From IMG/VR virus record IMGVR_UViG_3300020197_000115, positions 1 to 28,855 of that record: 28,855 nucleotides of DNA; one strand, written 5' to 3'. This stretch comes from a virus. Numbering within the stretch: position 1 is the first letter of the stretch; each line of letters opens with the position of its first letter. Under the pieces are notes generated by a model. It ran no database searches and was not told where the DNA came from. It saw only the letters and a program-made list of their open reading frames with translations. Positions 14,520 through 21,674 of this stretch are shown one piece after another. Made by a program: the position numbers and the translations under genes.

Positions 14520-16160
14520 ATGCAAGAAAATAAATCAATTGTTGAAGAGGCGTTGATTCAAATGAAAAATGTTGAACAAGCAATCGCCGAGAATGCAAAA
14601 GGAATACTTCGTTCTACAATGAAAGAAGAAATCGGGCAATTAGTAAAAGAATCTCTATCGGAGCAAGACGATGAAGATGAGGTTGACTTAGACTCAGAAG
14701 TAGATACTGATGATGAAATGGATTCTGATGAAGATGAAATGGATACTGAGGTTGATAATGAAGATGAAATGGACATGGACATTGAGATGGACATGGATAT
14801 GGATTCTGAAAGTCCTATAGACTTAACAGGAGCATCTGACGAAGAAATTCTTAAAATTTTTAAAGCAATGGGCGAAGAAGATGGAATCATCGTTAAAAAA
14901 GATGGTAATGATATTCATATTACTGATAACAATCAGGACGCTGAATACCTTGTTAAATTAGGAGAATCTATGAAAGAAGAAACAGTCGAACAAGATGACA
15001 TGGAGGAGGACATGGATGTGGATTCTGATGGACCCGACATGAATACTGTAAGTGATGAAAACATTGACATGATCGTTGACAAACTTTTCGATTCCGATCA
15101 TTCTTTAGAAGAGGATGATAACGAAGACGAAGAAGTTGATGAAATTGTTTATGAGATTAGTCTTGACGAAGATGATGATATTGAGGAAGATGATGATATT
15201 GAGGAAGAGGAAGAGATTGAAGAAATCGAAGAGGATACCTATGAAGGAATGCATCATAACATTGAAGAAGAAGACGAAGAAATGCAATTCGACATTGACA
15301 CAACTGAAGAATCTTACGACCATGAAAAGGTCGGAGTAAAAGAGGCTAAGATGGCCGTAAAACCAGTAGGTAAGGGCATCGGAAAACCTGACTTCAAATA
15401 TGACGGTGAGACTGAATACAAATCACCAAAGAAAATGAAGCAAGGAACAAAAGGCGTTGGTATGGGTAAACCTAAATTTGAATACAAGAAAGGTGAAAAT
15501 ATGGAGGGAAAATCCAAAGTTGTTAAAGCAGAGACAAAAGAAGGTCAAGGATACAAAGACAAAGAGGATGAAAGGTTATCAATGAAGCATGGTAAAATTG
15601 CTTCGAAAAACCTTAAAACCACTAAGGCTCGTAGAGATGATGCTGGTTTCGAAAAAAGAGAAACCAAAGAAGCTGCTAGAACTTACGGGTTTGGATCAGC
15701 GGATAATTCGAGAGGTCTAAGAAAAGGTATTACTAATAACAGAAACCTCACATACGAATCCCTTGAAGTAGAAGTGAAACAACTTAGAGAAAAAAATGAA
15801 GAGTACAGAAAAGCACTTAACATTTTCAGATCGAAACTAAATGAAGTTGCAATCTTCAATTCAAATTTAGCTTACGCTACTAGATTATTCACAGAACATA
15901 CTACAACTAAAAAGGAAAAAATTAACATCCTTAGAAGATTTGATAGTGTTGAATCATTGAAAGAATCTAAAAACCTATACAAAACTCTAAAAGATGAGTT
16001 GTCACAAACTGAAACAACACCTTCTAAATCTATCAACGAATCAGTTGGTAAAATCGAAAAGGTTGTATCTACTGGGTCAGCAACAAATCTAATAGAAACC
16101 AAGACTTACGAAGCACCTCAATTCTTAAGAATTAAGGATCTTATGAATAAGATTGGATAA
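14520..16160 (+). CDS. acidic prohead scaffold candidate (gp22 position)
   Basis: A 546-residue protein directly before the major capsid gene, where T4 encodes the gp22 scaffold. Residues 1-48 are helical and end LVKESLSE|Q, a gp21-type site. Residues 49-270 are extremely Asp/Glu-rich with MDMD and EDDDIE repeats. Residues 280-400 are basic and Gly/Lys-rich, with a repeated KGxGMGKPKFEY/KGIGKPDFKY unit. Residues 410-450 are a coiled coil (LEVEVKQLREKNEEYRKAL), followed by helices ending LRIKDLMNKIG. T4 gp22 is about half this length, but scaffold cores are generally acidic, helical and destroyed by gp21. The role is inferred from position and composition; other cleavage sites such as LIE|T occur near the C-terminus. 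Confidence 0.75.
   Translation: MQENKSIVEEALIQMKNVEQAIAENAKGILRSTMKEEIGQLVKESLSEQDDEDEVDLDSEVDTDDEMDSDEDEMDTEVDNEDEMDMDIEMDMDMDSESPIDLTGASDEEILKIFKAMGEEDGIIVKKDGNDIHITDNNQDAEYLVKLGESMKEETVEQDDMEEDMDVDSDGPDMNTVSDENIDMIVDKLFDSDHSLEEDDNEDEEVDEIVYEISLDEDDDIEEDDDIEEEEEIEEIEEDTYEGMHHNIEEEDEEMQFDIDTTEESYDHEKVGVKEAKMAVKPVGKGIGKPDFKYDGETEYKSPKKMKQGTKGVGMGKPKFEYKKGENMEGKSKVVKAETKEGQGYKDKEDERLSMKHGKIASKNLKTTKARRDDAGFEKRETKEAARTYGFGSADNSRGLRKGITNNRNLTYESLEVEVKQLREKNEEYRKALNIFRSKLNEVAIFNSNLAYATRLFTEHTTTKKEKINILRRFDSVESLKESKNLYKTLKDELSQTETTPSKSINESVGKIEKVVSTGSATNLIETKTYEAPQFLRIKDLMNKIG
15168..15203 (+). repeat. 18-bp tandem repeat encoding EDDDIE
   Basis: Two exact copies of GAAGATGATGATATTGAG (15168-15185, 15186-15203) in the acidic part of the scaffold candidate. 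It is in frame, and the likely mechanism is slippage expansion of the acidic tract. Confidence 0.9.
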
Positions 16161-16189
16161 TAAAATATAAAAACAAAAAAAAATAAAAA

Positions 16190-17992
16190 ATGGGAGCATT
16201 ATTAGAATCAGGTCTCGTTGGTAACATCGGTCTTAAGCACCTTAAAGTTATCAAGGAAGACACTATCAACAAATGGGACAAATTAGGATTCTTAGAGGGT
16301 CTTAAAGGTCACCAAAAGGAAAACATCGCTCAGCTTTTCGAAAACCAAGCATCATATTTGATCAATGAAGCAGCTACAACTGACTCATCAGGTTCTTTCG
16401 AAACTGTAGTTTTCCCAATCGTTAGAAGAGTTTTCTCTAAACTTTTAGCTAACGATATCGTTTCAGTACAAGCTATGAACCTACCAATTGGTAAGTTGTT
16501 CTACTTCGTACCTCACATTCAGAGATATCAGTCTCCGGATGAATTATTACCTACAAATGGTGGTGATCACTATGCACCGTTTGGGGCACCTAACGGACCG
16601 TCATCACAAAATGCTGGTTACAACCAATACGATAAAGATCTTTATGATCTTTTCTATGAGGGTAACGAACCAGATTTGGATCCCCCAGGTCTATTCGATT
16701 ATTCCAAAGGTACATTTTCGGCAGAGACCATTACAGCTTCTACGCAAGTATGGAATTCTGCAGGAAGTGCTCTAATCCAATCAGGATACGTTGCAGGTAC
16801 TTACAGAAAAGTAATCATGGCACTCTCAGGTTTCAACAGTGCAGGTCAAGGTCAATTGATCGGACCAGACGGTAACGAACAAGATACTGAAGCTTTCTTA
16901 TCTTCTTTACAAGTTCTTCCAATCACTAATGCAACCGCTAATGGATTCTCAGGTGTTAACTCACCAGTATTATTCAGAGTTGTAACTCAGGTTTACGGAC
17001 AAGGTATTGTACAATACGGTGGACAAGCAACTACTTCATTCCCTTCAACAGGTAATGGTGGATCTTACAACAACATATGCGATGCTAATGGCGTAATTTA
17101 TCTTGAAGCTGATCTTCAAGTTCCTTGTGAAGTAACTTCTTCTTCACTTGATGGTTATTCTGGATTCACTACAACAGTGAACACAGACTACAACCAAGCA
17201 TTCAAGTGTAAGTATAGAGTTTACAAAGAAATGGAATTCGAAGACAGATTGGGTGAGGTTTCTTTCGATCTACAGGCTGTAACAGTATCTGTAACTGAAA
17301 GAAAACTAAGAGCTCAATGGTCACCTGAATTGGCTCAAGACGTTGCGGCATTCCACAACATCGATGCTGAAGCTGAATTAACTGCTCTATTATCAGAGCA
17401 AGTTGCAGCTGAAATCGATAGAGAGATCCTAAGAGACCTTAGAAAAGGTGCAGCTTGGAACTTAAGATGGAACTATAACGGATGGAAGCAATTGGGTAGC
17501 AATGCAGTACCTTATACACAAAAGGACTGGAACCAGACGCTTATCACAGCAATCAACCAAATTTCAGCTCAGATCCACAAATCAACTCTAAGAGGTGGTG
17601 CTAACTGGATCGTTGTATCTTCTGAAATCAGTGCAATTTTTGATGATTTGGAATATTTCCACGTATCAAACGCGGCTCCTGAGCAAGATCAATACAACAT
17701 GGGTATTGAAAGAGTTGGTTCTCTTTCTGGTAGATATCAAGTTTATAGAGATCCTTACTTCCCAGCAAACCAAGTGTTATTGGGTCATAAAGGAACATCA
17801 TTACTTGACACAGGTTATATCTACGCACCATATGTACCTTTACAACTTACTCCAACAATGTATAACCCATTCAACTTCACACCTATCAAGGGTATCATGA
17901 CTAGATACGCTAAGAAAATGGTTAACAACCGTTTCTATGGTAGAATCACAGTTGATGGAGTTAGAACATTTGATTTGAGAGAGTTAAGATAA
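16190..17992 (+). CDS. major capsid protein (gp23-like)
   Basis: A 600-residue HK97-fold capsid protein of the T4 type. The N-terminal propeptide ends NQASYLINE|AATT: Glu60 fits the gp21 consensus and corresponds to the T4 gp23 cleavage after Glu65. The mature part has FPIVRRVFSKLLANDIVSVQAMNLPIGKLFY (about residues 76-106), a Gly/Asn-rich insertion at about 120-300, the RLGEVSFDLQAVTVSVTERKLRAQWSPELAQD block (about 351-382) and a C-terminal segment near NPFNFTPIKGIMTRYAKKMVNN. The codons look more regular than in neighbouring genes, as expected for the most abundant product. The leader is a pure A/T stretch with no Shine-Dalgarno or TATTTATA. A strong terminator follows. Confidence 0.97.
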   Translation: MGALLESGLVGNIGLKHLKVIKEDTINKWDKLGFLEGLKGHQKENIAQLFENQASYLINEAATTDSSGSFETVVFPIVRRVFSKLLANDIVSVQAMNLPIGKLFYFVPHIQRYQSPDELLPTNGGDHYAPFGAPNGPSSQNAGYNQYDKDLYDLFYEGNEPDLDPPGLFDYSKGTFSAETITASTQVWNSAGSALIQSGYVAGTYRKVIMALSGFNSAGQGQLIGPDGNEQDTEAFLSSLQVLPITNATANGFSGVNSPVLFRVVTQVYGQGIVQYGGQATTSFPSTGNGGSYNNICDANGVIYLEADLQVPCEVTSSSLDGYSGFTTTVNTDYNQAFKCKYRVYKEMEFEDRLGEVSFDLQAVTVSVTERKLRAQWSPELAQDVAAFHNIDAEAELTALLSEQVAAEIDREILRDLRKGAAWNLRWNYNGWKQLGSNAVPYTQKDWNQTLITAINQISAQIHKSTLRGGANWIVVSSEISAIFDDLEYFHVSNAAPEQDQYNMGIERVGSLSGRYQVYRDPYFPANQVLLGHKGTSLLDTGYIYAPYVPLQLTPTMYNPFNFTPIKGIMTRYAKKMVNNRFYGRITVDGVRTFDLRELR

Positions 17993-18012
17993 TATGGTCT
18001 AACCAAAATATT

Positions 18013-18041
18013 AAAGGGTCCTTCGGGACCCTTTTTTTTTT
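18013..18041 (+). terminator. strong rho-independent terminator after the capsid gene
   Basis: AAAGGGTCC (18013-18021) pairs perfectly with GGACCCTTT (18026-18034) around a C(UUCG)G tetraloop, followed by a long T run. It is the strongest terminator in the window and closes the capsid transcript. Confidence 0.93.
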
Positions 18042-18048
18042 ATTTTTA

Positions 18049-18056
18049 TATTTATA
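18049..18056 (+). promoter_or_regulatory. TATTTATA motif (candidate late promoter) after capsid terminator
   Basis: An exact TATTTATA 8 nt after the terminator and only 3 nt before the ATG at 18060. If it is the -10 element, the transcript begins at the start codon (leaderless). Confidence 0.6.
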
Positions 18057-18059
18057 AAC

Positions 18060-19286
18060 ATGATAAAACAAAATTTGAATATTGATTCGAATGAAGTTCT
18101 AAGGATTTTAAATTTACATAAAATCGCAACAAAAAATCATTATATTCTGAGAGAACAGACAGAGGTTGTAATTGGTATCGACAAAAAAACGGAAGAAAAA
18201 TATTTTCCAACACAGAAGCTCGGAGACAAATTCGAGTATGGGGTTTATGACTCACCCTCTGTAAAATCAGAGATTCAAAGATTAAAACCTCAAATCGAAG
18301 ATTTTATTGATAAAACTGATGCTAATAAATTCATTGTGAATGTATCTGCGGGAGAGTCCCAAGTTACAAATCCGAAAGGATTCGAAAAAAAAGGGAGTTT
18401 GGCATTAGAAAGAGCCAGAAGCATAAAAAAATATTTTGAAGAAATATTCCCTTATTTTGTAAAAAAAGGCACACTTGTTATTTCTATACCTCCCGATGTT
18501 GATCATGTAAAAATAGGGGAAACACCATATAAAAGAGGTGACCAAAACAACCCCGATAAAAAGAGAAAATACAGAGAAGAGCAGTTTGTAAATTTTGATA
18601 TCACGGGTTCAGGTTCTAAAACTACAGAAGTAGTGAAAACAAAATTTTTGTGTAATACGGAACCGCTAAAAAATGAAGGTGGGTATTTGATGGCTGATTT
18701 AGATTTTACTCAAATAGTTCCTTGGAAGTTGAATAGAGGAGAGGGTCTTGTTTATATTACAATTGAAACTATTAATATGCCTGATATCATTTATTTTGAA
18801 TACAATGGTAAGATTTATGGTGATACATTATTTAGAGGTCTCAATACTGATCCTTATAGGATTTTCTTGGGCACCTCTTTGAGATCGAAATTTGGTAACG
18901 CTGATTTACCTGCTCAAATGGGTGATAATAAAATTACAGGTTTGAATTCAAATGATTCGAGAATAATTGATTCATTAGATGAAATGAAGAAATGGGGACT
19001 ATCTGAAAGTTTCCGAAATACTTTTGGACCCAACTCTTCTTTGTCTAATAGTCAATATATGGATGCTTTCAATAGATTTGACAGGTCGGGTAAAAAGAAA
19101 AGATTATTGTCAGACTTAGGTGAATATTTCCCATGGGGTATCCTTACTTCCGAAATGGGGAAAGGAGTTCATAAGATAGGTCCTATTCAAAAAATAGATG
19201 GCGTGGATGAAATCAAGATTTATAATGTAGCTCCAGTCGGCACTACTAAGTGGAGTATCTACCTTAATTGTAAAACCCCTGAATAA
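18060..19286 (+). CDS. protein with OmpA-like segment, unknown role
   Basis: A 408-residue protein. Residues 92-190 resemble an OmpA/MotB-type peptidoglycan-associating domain: FIVNVSAGES, then SLALERARSIKKYFEE, which fits the conserved R-A helix, and later a closing EEQFVNFDITG strand. The rest is unassigned, with a beta-rich middle and a charged C-terminus. It has no signal peptide, so it could be a virion protein touching peptidoglycan rather than an envelope protein. HYILRE|QT near residue 32 fits a prohead-protease site. It is its own unit after the capsid terminator. Its last 171 bp are overlapped antisense by the secreted-protein gene. The OmpA link is moderate, from pattern only. Confidence 0.7.
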   Translation: MIKQNLNIDSNEVLRILNLHKIATKNHYILREQTEVVIGIDKKTEEKYFPTQKLGDKFEYGVYDSPSVKSEIQRLKPQIEDFIDKTDANKFIVNVSAGESQVTNPKGFEKKGSLALERARSIKKYFEEIFPYFVKKGTLVISIPPDVDHVKIGETPYKRGDQNNPDKKRKYREEQFVNFDITGSGSKTTEVVKTKFLCNTEPLKNEGGYLMADLDFTQIVPWKLNRGEGLVYITIETINMPDIIYFEYNGKIYGDTLFRGLNTDPYRIFLGTSLRSKFGNADLPAQMGDNKITGLNSNDSRIIDSLDEMKKWGLSESFRNTFGPNSSLSNSQYMDAFNRFDRSGKKKRLLSDLGEYFPWGILTSEMGKGVHKIGPIQKIDGVDEIKIYNVAPVGTTKWSIYLNCKTPE

Positions 19287-19532
19287 GATTGGATACAATT
19301 TTTTGATATCATCTTCATAGTAATCTAAATATATCTTTTTTTCAAAATCAAAAATTCTTAATTGTGTTACCTTAATCGTGTCCTTTTTGTTGTACCAAGA
19401 AACAAAGGTCACGTGCTTTCCGATAATTGAATCAACGTATTTTAGAACTGGAGCATTTTCTTTTTTTATTTGTGCAGCAACATTTATGAAAAATAAAGGG
19501 CATACAAATAAAAGTAATATAATTTTTTTCAT
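19116..19532 (-). CDS. small secreted protein with Bacteroidetes-type signal peptide
   Basis: A 138-residue protein with a clear Sec signal peptide: two Lys, a hydrophobic core through residue 17, then VAA|Q as the cleavage site (after Ala20). A Gln just after the cleavage site is common in Bacteroidetes secreted proteins. The mature part is unrecognised, with a KHVTFVSWYNKKDTIKV strand region. Residues 1-81 lie outside the 18060 gene; the last 57 are encoded antisense to its 3' end, an unusually long convergent overlap. It may act in the host periplasm, for example in superinfection exclusion, or be a host-derived gene; neither is shown. The signal peptide argues the frame is real. Confidence 0.7.
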   Translation of the reverse strand: MKKIILLLFVCPLFFINVAAQIKKENAPVLKYVDSIIGKHVTFVSWYNKKDTIKVTQLRIFDFEKKIYLDYYEDDIKKLYPILFRGFTIKVDTPLSSADWSYIINLDFIHAIYFLNRTYLMNSFPHFGSKDTPWEIFT

Positions 19533-19737
19533 AAGATTATTTTGTGCAATATTAAATAAATTTGCTCAAAAATAAAAAAAATCTCTAAAAATATAAGAGT
19601 ATTTCAGTTTCATCATACAGGTATTGTCATAAGAAACAGTTAGATATGGTTTTAAACCTTTTTAAGACACTAATAATAAATTTGTGATATACCTTGAGAG
19701 GATAAAGATAATAGTCCTAAAGGGATGTAATTGCAAT
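19533..19737. other. non-coding stretch before the tRNA-like sequence
   Basis: About 200 bp of AT-rich DNA with no convincing reading frame, placed between the start of the secreted-protein gene and the tRNA-like sequence. I see no strong hairpin, repeat or TATTTATA motif. It could hold the promoter of the minus-strand secreted-protein gene. Confidence 0.5.
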
Positions 19738-19814
19738 TAACTGTGGTCGGAGTCGAACGGATACACCCCACAACTTTGGTTTCCAAGACCAGTTTGTCTA
19801 CAAGTATCAGAATT
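19738..19814 (-). tRNA. degenerate tRNA-Pro(UGG)-like sequence
   Basis: On the minus strand a 77-nt stretch has tRNA landmarks. AATTCTG and CACAGTT can pair as an acceptor stem (six of seven, one G-U). CTGGT/ACCAA form a four-of-five anticodon stem around CTTGGAA, giving anticodon UGG (Pro). GTTCGACTC is a standard T-loop. The D-arm is short (TTG-TAGA-CAA), the T-stem pairs at only three of five positions, and the variable region is about 13 nt. CCA is not encoded. It is either a decaying tRNA gene or an unusual phage tRNA. Confidence 0.45.
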
Positions 19815-19831
19815 TATGAAAATAGCCCTTT

Positions 19832-20041
19832 CTAATTTTGTTCGAGTATCCTCAATGATCTTGATATCGATTCACTTTCATTCAAATCGAATAGACCGTT
19901 TCTAAACCCGTGTCTCAGGGCTTCTGACACAATCATAAGTGCTTGTTCTTTTTTTAGATTGTCAAGAAAAATACCCAAAGACTTATTATCCTTGTATTGA
20001 ATGGTCTCAAATAAAAAATATGATTCTGTTGTTCCTGTCAT
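19832..20041 (-). CDS. small hypothetical protein
   Basis: A 69-residue acidic/helical protein, not recognised. The helix-rich middle (LGIFLDNLKKEQALMIVSEALRHGF) resembles small regulatory or adaptor proteins, but no family can be named. It starts 34 bp from the divergent 20076 gene. The shared gap holds TATTTATA on the plus strand, which reads TATAAATA (the T4 late consensus) on this gene's strand 16 nt before its ATG. The stop lies just upstream of the tRNA-like sequence. Confidence 0.6.
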   Translation of the reverse strand: MTGTTESYFLFETIQYKDNKSLGIFLDNLKKEQALMIVSEALRHGFRNGLFDLNESESISRSLRILEQN

Positions 20042-20057
20042 AATCTTCTTATTTCAA

Positions 20058-20065
20058 TATTTATA
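20058..20065 (+). promoter_or_regulatory. TATTTATA motif in a divergent gap
   Basis: An exact TATTTATA 10 nt before the ATG at 20076. Read on the minus strand it is TATAAATA, the T4 late promoter, 16 nt before the 20041 start. Either or both genes may use it. Confidence 0.5.
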
Positions 20066-20075
20066 ATATAAGAGT

Positions 20076-20783
20076 ATGATTATAAAACTAAATGAGACAA
20101 CAAGGACGAAGGGATCTGGTAGATATGAGATACCAATAATTATGGGTCCTGAAGATTGGAAGAAAAGTAGTCTTCAACCATTTACTAACGCGGTTTCCAA
20201 ATACGTTAGCCCCAAAAATTCTCACGATTCGTACGATGGGGATATGAGTCAAAATCAAAAACAAATAGATACAGACGAAAAGTTTTATAAGAAGGTTAAA
20301 AATATGTTGAAAAAAGTTTCTAATAGTAAAAGTGATAAAGGTGATAATATTCATGGTTATAATCCTGAAACCGTTAAAAAGTACAAAAAAAAGTTTGACA
20401 TGAAAGAAGAAAAAGATATTGAAAAAATCCTCAAAGAAGATTTAGCCGTTTGGTTTGGAACTAAAAAAAAATCAAAGGGTAGTAAACAACCACAAGGTCC
20501 TTGGGTTAATATTTGCCGTAGAGATAAAAATGGTAAACATCCACCCTGTGGTAGACCTCAAGCTGACGACAAATCTTATCCAAAATGTAGAGCCATGGGG
20601 GTTGCAAGAAGAATGTCTGACTCACAGAAAAAATCTGCATGTTCTCAAAAAAGAAGAGCGGAGAAGAAGGATACTCAAACAGGTAGGGGTCAGAAGCCTG
20701 TAATGACCTCGTATAAACCGAGGAAAGAGAGTTTAGAACAAATAATCAAAAAAGTTTTGAGAGAATCAATCCAACCTCGATAG
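20076..20783 (+). CDS. Lys-rich protein with Cys/His cluster (DUF5872-like?)
   Basis: A 235-residue, very basic protein. Residues 122-206 form a compact conserved-looking block: DLAVWFGTKKKSKGSK, then GPWVNICRRDKNGKHPPCGRP and YPKCRAMG, giving Cys147, His155, Cys158, Cys171 and Cys189 as possible zinc ligands. This resembles a phage/virus domain of unknown function that I recall as DUF5872; the name is uncertain. The C-terminal helix LEQIIKKVLRE|S resembles a segment in the 21674 protein and fits the prohead-protease site, as does EKILKE|DL just before the Cys block. High basic charge would suit a DNA-binding internal head protein. The 3' end overlaps the convergent gene by 18 bp. Confidence 0.75.
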   Translation: MIIKLNETTRTKGSGRYEIPIIMGPEDWKKSSLQPFTNAVSKYVSPKNSHDSYDGDMSQNQKQIDTDEKFYKKVKNMLKKVSNSKSDKGDNIHGYNPETVKKYKKKFDMKEEKDIEKILKEDLAVWFGTKKKSKGSKQPQGPWVNICRRDKNGKHPPCGRPQADDKSYPKCRAMGVARRMSDSQKKSACSQKRRAEKKDTQTGRGQKPVMTSYKPRKESLEQIIKKVLRESIQPR

Positions 20784-21179
20784 TATAGTTTTTAGAGAAT
20801 ATTGGATGTTCTGCCTAATTTCATTTTCAAGTTCGTTTCTTGTTTTTTCTAAATTTTCATCGAACAAATATTTCAGTTTTTGAAAGTTTTCTGTGCTTTG
20901 TACATAAACAGTATAACTATACGTGTGATTGATAATATGTATCGTATGGTTCTCTATCAATATGTACATCCTCAAAGATTCGTTTTTGATGATCCTTTTG
21001 GAAGAGATTGGAGAAAAACTTAATTTTGAACTTGGATGTGTAATCAGCTTGAAACTTATTTCGCACGCGAATTCTTCCTCACTAGTAATCAGTGGCTTGG
21101 GATCAAATTTATCCTTCAGAGTTAAAAATATCCGATACAAAAGTCTCGGTAAAAAACCTACAACTTTATTTTTCTCCAT
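20766..21179 (-). CDS. hypothetical protein
   Basis: A 137-residue protein, not recognised. It has alternating strands in the middle (MYILIENHTIHIINHTYSYTVYV) and a charged helical C-terminus (FDENLEKTRNELENEIRQNI). No signal peptide or catalytic motif. It has a well-formed Bacteroidetes-type promoter immediately upstream and so may be expressed apart from the minus-strand virion genes; it could be an early or accessory gene. It overlaps the convergent 20076 gene by 18 bp at its 3' end. Confidence 0.65.
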   Translation of the reverse strand: MEKNKVVGFLPRLLYRIFLTLKDKFDPKPLITSEEEFACEISFKLITHPSSKLSFSPISSKRIIKNESLRMYILIENHTIHIINHTYSYTVYVQSTENFQKLKYLFDENLEKTRNELENEIRQNIQYSLKTILSRLD

Positions 21180-21183
21180 TATT

Positions 21184-21213
21184 CAAATATAAGAAAGATT
21201 CAATCATTAACAA
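21184..21213 (-). promoter_or_regulatory. Bacteroidetes-type promoter TTG-N19-TATATTTG
   Basis: On the minus strand TTG (21213-21211), 19 nt, then TATATTTG (21191-21184) match the Bacteroidetes sigma consensus (TTTG-N19/20-TAnnTTTG) fully in the -7 part. The ATG (21179) is just 4 nt downstream, so the transcript would be nearly leaderless. Confidence 0.5.
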
Positions 21214-21674
21214 TAGACTCCTGAGCAACGCTTATTACCATCCAAACCTGCTATTCTTCCTTTACAAACAGACACTGCATACCCATTAGCGTAAGCAGAA
21301 GGGTAAACTTTGAATTTTGCTTTTGCCGCCGCTTTACCTCTGGCACAAAGTTTTGTACCTGTTTTTTTCCTTCCCTCCTGAAGATCCTCGTATTCGATGT
21401 ACGTATCCTCGACTCTCATATGATTCATAAAAAAATCAAAAACTTGATCCATATTTGTTTTAGCTTCACTAATATGGTCATCAGCCCAATCATGACCTTT
21501 TTGAATTATGGAATCAATCATGTCAGGATCCATACTCAATATTATATCTGCTTGTCTTTTAATTTGCTCCAAATTAGAAAAAGTCATGTAATTTTCCATT
21601 CTATTCTCTTGGAGGACTTTTTTTACTATATCACTTAGTTGTGACTCTGATATTTTTACTATTTTCTGTGCCAT
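21207..21674 (-). CDS. virion-associated protein with C-terminal GTKLCARGKAAAKAK domain
   Basis: A 155-residue protein in two parts. Residues 1-23 are a helical leader ending DIVKKVLQE|N; the middle is helical and acidic. Residues 100-155 begin after LQE|G and hold KKTGTKLCARGKAAAKAKF, VYPSAYANGYAVSVCKG and a tail with Cys150 and Cys155, so four cysteines in all. This C-terminal block is widespread in marine T4-like phages; its function is unknown to me. Both L-Q-E sites fit prohead-protease processing, which would free the small basic domain inside the head. The ATG overlaps the stop of the gene upstream (TAATG at 21676-21672), so the two are coupled. Confidence 0.8.
   Translation of the reverse strand: MAQKIVKISESQLSDIVKKVLQENRMENYMTFSNLEQIKRQADIILSMDPDMIDSIIQKGHDWADDHISEAKTNMDQVFDFFMNHMRVEDTYIEYEDLQEGRKKTGTKLCARGKAAAKAKFKVYPSAYANGYAVSVCKGRIAGLDGNKRCSGVYC

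Noticed and set aside
14558-14890. Long minus-strand open frame under the scaffold candidate (Ser/Ile-rich)
   Set aside because: It is the shadow of GAT/GAA repeats; composition is low-complexity and the plus-strand frame is clearly coding.
19680-19737. Possible small RNA with pairing blocks (GGA...TCC) next to the tRNA-like sequence
   Set aside because: Pairing is short and broken; no promoter or terminator frames it.
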